From positions 1 through 64,000 of the forward strand of contig JALSPK010000141.1 of NCBI GenBank assembly GCA_026986005.1: DNA of 64,000 nucleotides. The letters run 5' to 3'. This document shows, in pieces, positions 27,258 through 36,924 of this stretch. Every line of letters begins with the position of its first letter. The first letter of the stretch is position 1. The DNA is from Saprospiraceae bacterium. GTDB taxonomy: Bacteria; Bacteroidota; Bacteroidia; Chitinophagales; Saprospiraceae. Below the pieces are notes generated by a model. The model did no database searches. It was not told the DNA's origin and saw nothing but the letters and a program-made list of their open reading frames with translations. Position numbers and translations under genes: made by a program.

Positions 27258-30200
27258 ATGAAAAAATTAATTTTATTACTGTTAAATATAGTGTTTTACA
27301 TCTCTGTAGCACAATCTCAAAGCTGTCTTCCTAACGGTTTTACCTTTGCTTATCAGTCGCAAATAGATAATTTTGCATTTAATAATCCCGGATGTACAGA
27401 GATAATAGGCAACGTGACTATACAGGAGGAATACACAGACAATATTACTAATTTGAATGGGCTTTCGAATGTAGAAATTATGGATGCAGATTTAGTAATA
27501 GGCAATAACAATTCATTGCCAAGTCTTGAAGGGTTGGATAATATTACCACAATAAATGGAATCTTGTGGATAGAAAATAATAATTCCTTGAGTAATTTAG
27601 ATAACCTTAGTTCTTTACAAACAATTGACGGAGGAATAGATATAATAAACAACTCATCTTTGACTGATTTAACCGGTTTGGAAGGAGTCAATTCAACATC
27701 AGACCTTTATATTGGTGAAAATAGTGCATTAAATTCACTTCAAGGTCTTGATAATCTCAGTACTTTATACGGGGAGGCTTGGGTTGAATACAATGATAAT
27801 ATAACCGATTTGTCAGGTTTGGGGAGTTTAAGTACAGTTGATGGAGAGATTAGGATATTGTCAAATTCGTCTTTGACCAGTTTGAGTGGTCTCAATAGCT
27901 TATCAAATGTGAATGGAACTTTATATATAGGCAGTAACAACAGTCTTACTGATATTACTGCTCTGAATACCGTGTCTTCAATCGGTAATAATCTATGGTT
28001 GGGATACAACGAATCCTTATCAAATCTTAACGGACTTGGTTCTTTATCTTCTATTGACGGTGGTTTATGGGTTGCAGGTAATAATTCATTGACAAGTTTT
28101 ACCGAATTGAGCAACTTATCAAGTATTGGCGGTTATTTTTTGATTGAATACAATGAAGGACTTGAAAGTTTCAATGGATTACAGAGTTTAACTACTATAG
28201 GTGATATGTTTTGGATTGGTTACAATGATGCTCTTGCCGATATTACCGCTCTAAGTAATTTGAATTCAATCGGAGGTGATTTATCTATAGGGACCAACTA
28301 TGGTTTAGTAAATTTAAGTGGTTTAGATCAATTGAATTCTATTCCGGGTAATCTATATGTGGGTAGTAATTACAGTTTGACAAACTTGTCGGGATTGGAC
28401 AATATAACATCTCTAAATGGAGAAATAACACTTTCGTACAATGAATTTCTAGATGATATAGCAGGTATTAAAAATGTAGATCCAAATAGTATCACAAGTT
28501 TGAATATATACAATAACACAAACTTGTCTTCTTGTTCAATTCAAAGCATTTGCAATTACCTCGAACTTTCAAATCCTCAAACAGATATTCATGATAATAA
28601 CACGAACTGCAATAGTGAAGATGAAATTGTTGACAATTGTGTTTGTGATATATCTGCTATAGCAAGTGATGCAATCTGTGATGACAATGGTACTCCAACA
28701 GACCCTGATGATGACATTTTTACCTTTGATGTACAAGTAACAGGGAGCAATACGGGTGATTCATGGGAATCTTCCGACCCGAATAACAATACAGGACTTT
28801 ATAATACAACGGTAAATTTTGGCACATATCCTATTAGTGGTGGCGATTTGAATTTTACAATAAATGATATAGATGACGCTGATTGTACTACGGATGTATA
28901 TGTACCGACACCGGCTACTTGCTCGGATCAATGTGATATTTCAGCAGAAGTTACAGATATAATTTGTGATGACAATGGTACTCCAACAGACCCTGATGAT
29001 GACATTTTTACATTTGATGTACAAGTAACAGGGAGCAATACGGGTGATTCATGGGAGTCTTCCGACCCGAATAATAATACAGGATCTTATAATGCAATAG
29101 TTAATTTTGGTACGTACCCTATTAGTGGTGGCGATTTGAATTTTACAATAAATGATATAGACAATACTGATTGTTCAACGGATGTATTTGTTGCTGCACC
29201 GGCTACTTGTTCAAATCAATGCGATATATCAGCAGAAGTTACAAATATAATTTGTGACGATAATGGTACTCCTTCCAATCCTGATGATGACACATTCACA
29301 TTTGATGTACAAGTAACAGGAAGCAACACCGGTAATTCGTGGGTATCAACGGACCCAAACAATAATGCGGGTTTATATAACACAACAGTAAATTTTGGAA
29401 ATTACCCTATTAATGGAGGAGATCTTAGTTTTACAATTAGTGACATAAGCGACTCCGGTTGTTCAACAGATGTTTTTGTTGCTGCTCCCGTAACTTGTTC
29501 GGATCAATGTGATATATCAGCGACTACTAGCAATATTCTTTGCGATGACAATGGCACACCTACTGATCCATCAGATGATACTTTTACATTTGATATATTG
29601 GTTATAGGTGTAAATAATAGTTCCAATTGGGTTGCAAATGACGCTTATAACTCAACAGGTAATTATGAAGAGAAAAAAAATATTGGTCCATACGCTATAT
29701 CAGATGGAATACTTACACTAGTTGTATCTGATATGGAAAATAGTTCATGTCAAACAACTGTGGATGTTGTTCCTCCTACGACTTGTAGTGGAACATGTAG
29801 TATTGCCAGCTCATTGATCAATACTTTTTGTGATGATAATGGCACAGCTTCTAATCCTGAAGACGATGTTTTCACTATAGAAGTTTTGGTCACAGGTAAT
29901 AATAATTCAGGTACATGGACTGACAATTTTGGAGATTCTGGGGTTTATGATGAGGTTAAAGTTATAGGTCCATACAAAATAAGTGAGGGGGATTTTGTTT
30001 TGATTTTTACCGATAAGGAAGATGAAAATTGCAATTCATCTTTGAGTATAACTGCGCCTCCATCATGTTCAGGAAAATGTGAAATAGCAGCAGAAGTAAA
30101 TGAAATAATTTGTAATGACAACAATACGCCTTCAATAAAAGAGGATGATAATTTCACTTTTAATATTACCGTCACGGGGTCTAATACAGGAAACTCATGG

Positions 30201-31688
30201 ATCTCTACCGATATCAATAATAATACCGGAAGTTATAATATTCCCAAAGATTTTGGTAGTTTTTTGATAAGTAATGGCGATTTGAATTTTAAGATAACAG
30301 ATAGTAAAGATAATACCTGTTCAGTAAGTATATTTGTCAAAGCACCAAATAGCTGTTCTGGTGTTGTCTGTGATTTGAAGATCAAAAACACGATAATTGG
30401 TGAGTGCTATAATAATAACACACCGGACAATTCAGCTGATGATAAATTTTCAATCATGCTAAATGTTGCCGGATCAGGTCAAAATTATATTGTAGAAAAA
30501 GGTAATCAAAAATTGGGAACATTTAATTATGGAATTGACGAGACGGTAGGCAAGCTCCCGGCAAACGGATCATTAGTTGAACTCCATATTTATGATAAAA
30601 CAAATCAATATTGTGACACTTTGATTAATGTAAGCAAACAAAGCTGTTCGGATGGATGTCCTACCGTAGAGATAAAATCAAGTTTTTCTCTTTGTAATTC
30701 GGATATTGATTTTGATTTGGACGATCTTATTGTTGAAGGACCTCAAGGTAAATGGAATTTTGTTTCCGGTCCAAAAGCTGTAACTATTAGTATTGGTAAT
30801 TTTATTAATCTAGATAAATTCCCTGAAGGAAAATATCGGTTTTCTTATGCTTTATCAGATGCAATACCGGGCTGCAAAGACAAATATCCGGTACAAATTG
30901 AACTGAGAGAAATAAAAGAGAATGCCATTATTGGTAAAAGGAAAATATGTCCCGGTGATGAAGAAATTTTACGATCCCAAAATAAATTTAGTTCATATAA
31001 ATGGAGTTCGGGAGAAACTACTCAATCTATCATTATTGATGATGGAGGTGTATATACGCTTACAGTAACTGACGATAAAGGATGTGAAAGAATCTCTAAT
31101 ATTGAAGTATCACTATGGGATGATTTGGTCGCAAATGATGACAATATCATTTTTAGTAAAGATGATATATTGTCGTTGAATGTATTTTCGAATGATGAAA
31201 TAGAAGATTTTAATATTATTCGAAATGAAATTTTAGACAGTACTGAGAATGGATGGTTGGAGCATTTTGGCGATAGCCTGTTTTATTATACTACATATTA
31301 CCCAAACAGCAATTATCTTGATGAATTTACCTATCAAATATGTCATAGATACTGTGAAGACATGTGTGATATTGCTAAGGTGAAAATCAATTACAACGGA
31401 GCTTTGACCTACAATTCAGAGATGTTGCTTACTCCAAATGGGGATGGTGAAACCGAGACTTTAGAATTTAAAGATATAAGTTTGAATCTCGCTAGTGATT
31501 TTCCCAATAATAAGCTGGTAGTTTACAATAGATGGGGTGATATCGTTTATCAAAAATCCCCTTATGATAATGGGTGGACAGGAGAATATAAAGGTAGTAT
31601 TTTGCCTGAAGGAGTATATTACTACATATTTCAACAAAACCGGAAAAAGAAAGAAATAATTTATGGAACTATATTATTAGTGAAATAA
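27258..31688 (+). CDS. Large LRR and tandem-repeat adhesin with type B T9SS sorting domain
   Basis: A 1476-residue secreted protein. A Sec signal peptide (about 1-20) precedes a leucine-rich, receptor-L-like region (about 50-440) of ~23-residue turns (NLSGLDQLNSIPGNLYVGSN style). Residues ~462-1035 hold six repeats of about 96 residues, each with two or more Cys, a DDNGTPTDPDDD-like acidic segment and a terminal PATCS. A seventh divergent copy follows, then two further beta-domains (with GCPTVEIKSS and SYKWSSGETTQS). The C-terminus (about 1390-1476) is a gliding-motility-associated CHU_C/type B sorting domain: LTPNGDGETETL, VVYNRWGDIVYQ, GWTGEYKGSILPEGVYYY. It is exported by T9SS to the cell surface, with the PorP/SprF gene directly behind it. 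Calcium binding by the acidic segments is inferred. Confidence 0.9.
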   Translation: MKKLILLLLNIVFYISVAQSQSCLPNGFTFAYQSQIDNFAFNNPGCTEIIGNVTIQEEYTDNITNLNGLSNVEIMDADLVIGNNNSLPSLEGLDNITTINGILWIENNNSLSNLDNLSSLQTIDGGIDIINNSSLTDLTGLEGVNSTSDLYIGENSALNSLQGLDNLSTLYGEAWVEYNDNITDLSGLGSLSTVDGEIRILSNSSLTSLSGLNSLSNVNGTLYIGSNNSLTDITALNTVSSIGNNLWLGYNESLSNLNGLGSLSSIDGGLWVAGNNSLTSFTELSNLSSIGGYFLIEYNEGLESFNGLQSLTTIGDMFWIGYNDALADITALSNLNSIGGDLSIGTNYGLVNLSGLDQLNSIPGNLYVGSNYSLTNLSGLDNITSLNGEITLSYNEFLDDIAGIKNVDPNSITSLNIYNNTNLSSCSIQSICNYLELSNPQTDIHDNNTNCNSEDEIVDNCVCDISAIASDAICDDNGTPTDPDDDIFTFDVQVTGSNTGDSWESSDPNNNTGLYNTTVNFGTYPISGGDLNFTINDIDDADCTTDVYVPTPATCSDQCDISAEVTDIICDDNGTPTDPDDDIFTFDVQVTGSNTGDSWESSDPNNNTGSYNAIVNFGTYPISGGDLNFTINDIDNTDCSTDVFVAAPATCSNQCDISAEVTNIICDDNGTPSNPDDDTFTFDVQVTGSNTGNSWVSTDPNNNAGLYNTTVNFGNYPINGGDLSFTISDISDSGCSTDVFVAAPVTCSDQCDISATTSNILCDDNGTPTDPSDDTFTFDILVIGVNNSSNWVANDAYNSTGNYEEKKNIGPYAISDGILTLVVSDMENSSCQTTVDVVPPTTCSGTCSIASSLINTFCDDNGTASNPEDDVFTIEVLVTGNNNSGTWTDNFGDSGVYDEVKVIGPYKISEGDFVLIFTDKEDENCNSSLSITAPPSCSGKCEIAAEVNEIICNDNNTPSIKEDDNFTFNITVTGSNTGNSWISTDINNNTGSYNIPKDFGSFLISNGDLNFKITDSKDNTCSVSIFVKAPNSCSGVVCDLKIKNTIIGECYNNNTPDNSADDKFSIMLNVAGSGQNYIVEKGNQKLGTFNYGIDETVGKLPANGSLVELHIYDKTNQYCDTLINVSKQSCSDGCPTVEIKSSFSLCNSDIDFDLDDLIVEGPQGKWNFVSGPKAVTISIGNFINLDKFPEGKYRFSYALSDAIPGCKDKYPVQIELREIKENAIIGKRKICPGDEEILRSQNKFSSYKWSSGETTQSIIIDDGGVYTLTVTDDKGCERISNIEVSLWDDLVANDDNIIFSKDDILSLNVFSNDEIEDFNIIRNEILDSTENGWLEHFGDSLFYYTTYYPNSNYLDEFTYQICHRYCEDMCDIAKVKINYNGALTYNSEMLLTPNGDGETETLEFKDISLNLASDFPNNKLVVYNRWGDIVYQKSPYDNGWTGEYKGSILPEGVYYYIFQQNRKKKEIIYGTILLVK
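28650..30370 (+). repeat. Six tandem ~288-bp coding repeats in the adhesin
   Basis: The same landmark (TGTGATGACAATGG or a variant) recurs at 28677, 28965, 29253, 29541 and 29829, exactly 288 bases apart. The next copy is at 30111, 282 bases on. Units 1 and 2 are nearly identical at the DNA level over more than 100 bases, so at least one duplication is recent. Later units are more diverged. Confidence 0.92.
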
Positions 31689-31766
31689 CAGATTGATTTG
31701 ATTATTTGTAGTAATAAAAATATTTTTAAAATGATAGTTTCAATATTTAATAAAAGAATAAAAAGA

Positions 31767-32738
31767 ATGAAAAGAATTACCGTAAAAGTCATGCTAGTCT
31801 CTATTGTGTTTTTTGTGTTTTTTACTTCATCTTTTGCACAGCAAAAAACCAATTCATACATGTATGATAAATTGGCCGGAATATACAACCCGTCATATAT
31901 TCCTGATGTCTATTACAAATATAACCACAGAGTAATCTTTGGATTATCGACTAGATCTCAATGGGGTGGAGTAATTAAAGGGCCAAAAACTCAGTCAGCA
32001 TCACTTGAGTATATTACTAGAAGCGATAATACGTTTAATATACTATTGGGTTCATATATACTCAATGATAAAATAGGACCGATGTCTTCTACCGGAATAT
32101 ATTTCAAATTAGCTAATTTTATGAGCAAATATGATAATAGATATGGCGGAATATCTGCCGGCTTACAATTTGGTGCGATCCAATATCGCATAAATACACA
32201 ATCATTAGCAGAAAAATATCCAAATGATATTTTGACGCAAAAAAATCCTAAGGTTACTAATCCTGAGCTAAGTTTAGGGCTAAGCTATTATAAGAACTTC
32301 ACAAAAGGCATACTGAAAAAAACAAGGATAAGTACCGGCATATCTTTAGCTCAATTGGGTTTTAATAAATTAGAATTTAAAAGTGATTCCTTTAGTTTTA
32401 ATATTAATAAAAAAATGCATACTTATGGCTATTTAAAAATAAATAAAACATTGTCAGATTTTTTGGATTTGGAATTAGGTACTTGGGTGAGCTATGTGAA
32501 AAATACACCGCTCAATGTAGATATATTGGCAAAACTTAGGTTTAATGATGCATTTACTATTGAAGGAGGATCCAATACTTCCGGTATTGCTCATTTTGGA
32601 TTTGGGTTCAATATTCATAAGTTATTTACCGGCAAAGAAAACATCATCAGCATAAAATATAGTTTTAATCCATCATTGATCAATTATGGAAGTTTACTCG
32701 GAAATACACACGAAATAACAATTATTTTTTCGAGGTGA
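31767..32738 (+). CDS. PorP/SprF-family type IX secretion membrane protein
   Basis: A 323-residue outer-membrane protein partner for type B T9SS cargo. The start at 31767 (MKRITVKVMLVS) gives a normal signal peptide ending near SFAQQ. The upstream in-frame ATG at 31698 would add a basic leader and is less likely. The mature N-terminus YMYDKLAGIYNPSYIPD and RVIFGLSTRSQWGGVIKGP match the 'NPA.. / R.QW.G..G.P' pattern of PorP/SprF. Later barrel strands end with EITIIFSR. It is 78 bases downstream of the CHU_C adhesin, the usual pairing, so it probably helps export or anchor that protein. Confidence 0.87.
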   Translation: MKRITVKVMLVSIVFFVFFTSSFAQQKTNSYMYDKLAGIYNPSYIPDVYYKYNHRVIFGLSTRSQWGGVIKGPKTQSASLEYITRSDNTFNILLGSYILNDKIGPMSSTGIYFKLANFMSKYDNRYGGISAGLQFGAIQYRINTQSLAEKYPNDILTQKNPKVTNPELSLGLSYYKNFTKGILKKTRISTGISLAQLGFNKLEFKSDSFSFNINKKMHTYGYLKINKTLSDFLDLELGTWVSYVKNTPLNVDILAKLRFNDAFTIEGGSNTSGIAHFGFGFNIHKLFTGKENIISIKYSFNPSLINYGSLLGNTHEITIIFSR

Positions 32739-32949
32739 TAGGACAATCATGCTTTATTAGGCAATCTTTAAATGGTATCGCAAATTTATTTGCAACTTTG
32801 AAGCAGCTTCTTTCAATCTATCAGTTGTTCTGACATTTAACGGATAAACAGAGGTTTGTTAAACAAATATAATAAATGATAGAGTACTCTATATGTCTAT
32901 TTTTTATGAGGAGAATATGGATGTTTAACAATTTGATTTAGATGTCATC

Positions 32950-33687
32950 TCATGGATAAATAATTTTATTAAGATATAATCCGTGAGCAGGAACGCTCCA
33001 ATCCATTTCCAATCTTTTTTGCATTTTTAAAGCATTTTCAAGTTCGTCAAGAGACATTTTACCTAGTCCTACATTGATAGTCATACCTACTATCAAACGA
33101 ACCATTCCTCGTAAAAATCTATTGGAAGTAATGTGAAAAAAATACTCTCCGGTTTTTTTGTTTTTTTCCCATCTGCTTTGTGATAAATGGCAAATCATTG
33201 TTTTTACATCAGTGTTTGTTTTGCAAAAAGGGAAAAATTCTTCATATTTTAAAAGTATATTTGCCGCATTTTGCATAGCCTCAAAATTCACATTTTCAAT
33301 CATTGGAAAATAATAACTCAATTCGGGTTTAAACGGATTTTTTATTGTATTAATTTTATAGACATAAGATCTGGAAATCGCATCAAATCTAGCATGAAAA
33401 TCTTTATCTACTTTATTTATTGAATAAAAAGAAATATCTTTTGGTAACATCTTATTGAAGTGGTAGATAAATCCATCACTTATATCTTCATCACAATCAA
33501 AATGCATCACAAAATCACTAGCATGAACCCCTTTATCTGTTCTTCCACACCCCAATACAGATATTTTTTGTCTGAATTTTTTAAATAATATCGCTTCAAT
33601 CTCCCCTTGAACCGTTCTGGCATTGTCTTGACTTTGCCATCCTGAATAGTTATATCCGTTGTATGCTAATCTTACTGCAAATCTCAT
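32950..33687 (-). CDS. truA: tRNA pseudouridine(38-40) synthase
   Basis: Isomerises uridines 38-40 in the anticodon arm of tRNAs in the cytoplasm. The start at 33687 (MRFAVRLAYNGYNYSGWQ) matches the family N-terminus, and a possible in-frame start at 33720 would add 11 unconserved residues. The catalytic Asp51 lies in GCGRTDKGVHA. Further TruA motifs are FHARFDAISRSYVYKI and SNRFLRGMVRLIVGMT. Length 245 is standard. It points away from the phosphatase gene at 33820. Confidence 0.93.
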   Translation of the reverse strand: MRFAVRLAYNGYNYSGWQSQDNARTVQGEIEAILFKKFRQKISVLGCGRTDKGVHASDFVMHFDCDEDISDGFIYHFNKMLPKDISFYSINKVDKDFHARFDAISRSYVYKINTIKNPFKPELSYYFPMIENVNFEAMQNAANILLKYEEFFPFCKTNTDVKTMICHLSQSRWEKNKKTGEYFFHITSNRFLRGMVRLIVGMTINVGLGKMSLDELENALKMQKRLEMDWSVPAHGLYLNKIIYP

Positions 33688-33790
33688 ATTGGAATCATTT
33701 TGTAATATCACAAATGTCAAAACAAAATATTAAAATAGCAAATTATAATTAATTAATTTCACAGTATTAGAATAATTAATATTTTTACCG

Positions 33791-33798
33791 TATATTTG
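33791..33798 (+). promoter_or_regulatory. -7 promoter box (TATATTTG) for the phosphatase gene
   Basis: A full match to TAnnTTTG, 21 bases before the ATG at 33820, in the ~130-base divergent region with truA. Confidence 0.55.
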
Positions 33799-33819
33799 AT
33801 ATAGTAAAAAAATGTGCCC

Positions 33820-34290
33820 ATGAAAATCCTATATGTTTGTTTAGGAAACATTTGTCGTTCTCCTTTGGCTGAAGGTATTTTACGTCATAAAGCTGAACAA
33901 AAGAGTTTGGATATCGTAGTTGATTCTGCAGGAACAAGCGATTACCATATAGGTAAAGCACCTGACTCAAGAGGAATTTCTGTTGCTTTCGATAATTATA
34001 TCGACATTAGTCATCAACGAGGGAGGCAATTTAATATACAGGATTTTGATAAATTTGATTATATAATTGCGATGGATAAAGCAAACTATTCTCATTTATT
34101 AGATATGGCACGAAACACAAAAGATGAAAAAAAAATCAAACTTTTTATGAATTTGGCATATCCAGAGAAAAATATGGATGTACATGACCCGTATTATGAT
34201 GGGCGTTTTGTAGAAGTCTTTGCCTTGTTAAATGAAGCAAGCGATAACATTATTGAAAATTTAAGTGAATTTACTAATAACAATTTATAA
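33820..34290 (+). CDS. Low-molecular-weight protein tyrosine phosphatase
   Basis: A 156-residue cytoplasmic phosphatase. The P-loop CLGNICRSP begins at residue 7 (nucleophile Cys7, Arg13), and the general-acid loop is HDPYYDG. An in-frame GTG at 33814 would add two residues, but the ATG gives the canonical MKILYVCLGN. Family members remove phosphate from protein tyrosines, often in control of capsule or exopolysaccharide kinases. No tyrosine kinase is nearby here. It is followed closely by a DUF2007-type gene. Confidence 0.92.
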   Translation: MKILYVCLGNICRSPLAEGILRHKAEQKSLDIVVDSAGTSDYHIGKAPDSRGISVAFDNYIDISHQRGRQFNIQDFDKFDYIIAMDKANYSHLLDMARNTKDEKKIKLFMNLAYPEKNMDVHDPYYDGRFVEVFALLNEASDNIIENLSEFTNNNL

Positions 34291-34300
34291 ATATTTAATT

Positions 34301-34522
34301 ATGAAAATTATAACAGTCAAACAGTTCTCGAATGAAATAAAAGCTAGGCTATACCACCATGCTCTTGAGGAAGCCGGTATTAACAGTATTGTTTCAAATG
34401 CAATTTCATCAAGTTTATTTCCCATAGGAGCAGGTACAATTTGCCTTCAAATCCTTAAAAAGGATAAAGATAAAGCAAAAAAAATCATCAAGAAATTAGA
34501 TAAAACCTACTCAGAAGATTAG
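34301..34522 (+). CDS. DUF2007-like putative signal-transducing protein
   Basis: A 73-residue protein. The ATG at 34301 lies after the phosphatase stop and is chosen over the upstream in-frame start at 34265, which overlaps that gene. The fold pattern (FSNEIKARLYHHALEEAGINSIVSN, then ICLQILKKDKDKAKKIIKKL) is that of DUF2007: a short ferredoxin-like domain in which a chain is read as beta-alpha-beta-beta-alpha. Members have no established function. Probably co-transcribed with the phosphatase. Confidence 0.75.
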   Translation: MKIITVKQFSNEIKARLYHHALEEAGINSIVSNAISSSLFPIGAGTICLQILKKDKDKAKKIIKKLDKTYSED

Positions 34523-34730
34523 ACCTTTAACTTGTTTGTTGCGTTGTGAAAATTGAAATTTTGTTTTCTAAAAAACAATTTGTGTTTGTAAAAATACACC
34601 GTGGGTTTAAAATTTTTTCTTGTGCCATTTTTTAGTTTTTCTAAAAGTAATTGATACAAAGGCATCAAATTATTACGAAAAAATAATAAATTTCGATTTA
34701 ATCCGTATCACAATAAAGAAAACAAATCAT

Positions 34731-35912
34731 ATGAACAAAAATATATTATTATTAGTGCTTTTTTCGATTTCCGGAATACAAATAGCTTCGTCACAGGGAT
34801 TGGAGTTCTTTCATGGTACATGGGAAGAAGCATTGGAAAAAGCAAAGACCGAAAGCAAAATCATTTTTGTAGATTCTTACACTACTTGGTGTGGTCCATG
34901 CCGCAGGATGCAAAAAAACATTTTTCCGTTAAAACAAGCTGGAGATGTATTCAATAAGCATTTTATAAATGTAAAAATGAATATGGAAACACAAGAGGGA
35001 ATGAAATTTGGGTTAAATTATCCTGTAGGAGCATATCCTACATTATATTTTATTGCTCCTGATGGAAAAATAGTTCTAAAAAAGGTTGGAGGTAAAGACC
35101 TTGAAGGTTTTTTACAGCTTGCAAAACAAGCATTAAAATTTTATGACAAGTCACCTGATTTAGCAATTGAATGGGAAAAAGGAAACAGGAATTATAATTT
35201 TGTCTTGAAATACATCAAAGCATTAAACAACGCAGGAAAACCAACTAATAAAGTGGCATTGGATTATTTAAGAGAAAAGAAAGGTTTATCAAAAGATAAA
35301 AAGGCGGTTTTGTTATTTGAAGCGACCAATGAGTGTGACTCCAAGCTTTTTGAACTAATGACAGCCAAAAAATATTTAAAAATCATAAGAGAAATATATT
35401 CTGAAAAAGAAATCGCTGAAAAAGTATATAATTCTTGTTGGAAAACATTTGAAAAATCTTTGGAATACGAGGTTAAAGAGCTTGGAGATGAGGCAAAAAA
35501 GAAAATGAAAAAATATAATAAAAAGCAATATAAAGAATTTGAAAAAAAAATTGACTTGGTTAAGGCTGAAGAAGACGATGATGTAGAAAAATACCTGAAA
35601 GCTGCTAAAAAATATTTTAAAGTATTGCCCAATTCTGAAAGTAAGATAGCCTTTGTTAAATCTGTTGGAAATAAATTTAAAGGTAATGAAAAAATAAAAT
35701 CATTAGTTGAAAAATTCTCAAAAAAAATATTTTTAAAAGACAAAACTCCTAAAACTTATCAAAACTATATTAAAATATTGATAAATAACAACAAAAAGTC
35801 TCTTGCAATAAAACACTTAGGAAAAGCTATTAAAATGGCAACAGAAATGAAAGATGACGATACTTTGAGGACTTTAAAGAGATATGAAAGGTATTTGCAA
35901 AGAGCAAAATAA
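34731..35912 (+). CDS. Exported thioredoxin-like protein with long helical C-terminus
   Basis: A 393-residue protein. The ATG at 34731 (MNKNILLLVLFSIS) gives a clean signal peptide ending at ASSQ. The earlier in-frame start at 34620 adds 37 residues that spoil it. Residues ~25-150 are a thioredoxin-like domain with WCGPC (Cys54, Cys57) and the cis-Pro region VGAYPTLYF. The remaining 240 residues are Lys/Glu-rich helices, perhaps TPR-like (YLKAAKKYFKVLPNSESKIAF). It likely acts as an envelope thiol-disulfide reductase or chaperone. The partner is unknown. Confidence 0.8.
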   Translation: MNKNILLLVLFSISGIQIASSQGLEFFHGTWEEALEKAKTESKIIFVDSYTTWCGPCRRMQKNIFPLKQAGDVFNKHFINVKMNMETQEGMKFGLNYPVGAYPTLYFIAPDGKIVLKKVGGKDLEGFLQLAKQALKFYDKSPDLAIEWEKGNRNYNFVLKYIKALNNAGKPTNKVALDYLREKKGLSKDKKAVLLFEATNECDSKLFELMTAKKYLKIIREIYSEKEIAEKVYNSCWKTFEKSLEYEVKELGDEAKKKMKKYNKKQYKEFEKKIDLVKAEEDDDVEKYLKAAKKYFKVLPNSESKIAFVKSVGNKFKGNEKIKSLVEKFSKKIFLKDKTPKTYQNYIKILINNNKKSLAIKHLGKAIKMATEMKDDDTLRTLKRYERYLQRAK

Positions 35913-35945
35913 AGTGTTGAAATTCTATAAAATTTACAATTAAAC

Positions 35946-36848
35946 ATGTACAAGTATTACAGTATCAAGAATCGTAAAAAAAATTTGACGGCGATTATTA
36001 TTTCTGTGATTATGGCAATATTTTTTATGTTTATTTCATATTTTTCCGCTCAGACTCAAAAGCAACTATTATTAATGATCTTATCTACCCTCCTTGTTGT
36101 TGTTTTAGCTTACTATTATTTGAGTTATGTCCCTTCAAAAAAATGGAAAGATGTGCTAAGAAAACCGTTTCCGGAATTATGGAAAGATATTTTGTTAAAA
36201 AACGTTGAGTTTTACGTTGAACTAGCAAGTGATGAGAAAGAATATTTTGAAAATAGAATTCAGTATTTTTTAAAAACAAAAAACATTACAGGAATTGAAA
36301 CAGAAATTGATGACAAATTGAAGCTATTAATCGCTTCAAGTGCGATTATGCCGGTATTTGCTTTTCCTGAATTTGAATACAACAATATCAACGAGATTCT
36401 AATTTACCCCGAATCATTTGATGAAGAATATTATAGTGGTCAAGACAAAAAAATATTAGGAATGGTTGGAAATGGTGCAATGAATAGAATGATGATTTTA
36501 TCTAAAAAGGATATCCTGTCCTCCTTCAACGGAAAAAGGACTACTGACAATGTTGCTCTACACGAATTTGTACACCTTATTGATAAAAAAGACGGTATAA
36601 TTGATGGACTACCGAGCATACTTATGAACAAGGCATTTGTATTGCCATGGATGAGAGAATTGAAAAAGGAAATATCCAAAATAAAAGATAGAAAGTCAGA
36701 TATCAATCCTTATGGTATGACCAATAATTCTGAATTTTTAGCGGTAGCAAGTGAATATTTTTTTATGTCTCCCAAAAGGTTCAAAAAAGAGCATCCAAAG
36801 TTATTTAAATATTTTTCAAAGATTTACCGAAATAAAAGATTCAAATAA
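35946..36848 (+). CDS. Zinc-dependent peptidase of the MtfA (M90) family, membrane-anchored
   Basis: A 300-residue protein with two N-terminal membrane segments (about 13-32 and 38-58), then the M90 domain. The zinc motif HEFVH is inside VALHEFVHLIDKKDG at about residues 204-218, and the downstream Glu region is NNSEFLAVASEYFF. MtfA in E. coli is cytosolic and interacts with Mlc. Here the domain carries membrane anchors, as in many Bacteroidota members. Substrate unknown. It starts 33 bases after the thioredoxin-like gene. Confidence 0.85.
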   Translation: MYKYYSIKNRKKNLTAIIISVIMAIFFMFISYFSAQTQKQLLLMILSTLLVVVLAYYYLSYVPSKKWKDVLRKPFPELWKDILLKNVEFYVELASDEKEYFENRIQYFLKTKNITGIETEIDDKLKLLIASSAIMPVFAFPEFEYNNINEILIYPESFDEEYYSGQDKKILGMVGNGAMNRMMILSKKDILSSFNGKRTTDNVALHEFVHLIDKKDGIIDGLPSILMNKAFVLPWMRELKKEISKIKDRKSDINPYGMTNNSEFLAVASEYFFMSPKRFKKEHPKLFKYFSKIYRNKRFK

Positions 36849-36902
36849 TTTGATTGAAGTAACCATTAATTGATATATTTACTGAAATTGCTATATATTT
36901 TG

Positions 36903-36910
36903 TATATTTG
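36903..36910 (+). promoter_or_regulatory. -7 promoter box (TATATTTG) before the lipoprotein/nhaC pair
   Basis: A full match to TAnnTTTG, 14 bases before the ATG at 36925. The following two genes overlap and should share this promoter. Confidence 0.55.
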
Positions 36911-36924
36911 GCGTCAAATAAGCT

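Noticed and set aside
29945..30217. Minus-strand frames inside the adhesin repeats (also 28589-28789, 27353-27691, 27740-28114)
   Set aside because: They mirror the repetitive coding sequence of the adhesin and show no protein features of their own.
34650..34675. TTGAT...ATCAA element before the thioredoxin-like gene as an Fnr box
   Set aside because: The spacer is 8 bases rather than 4, so it does not match the Fnr consensus.
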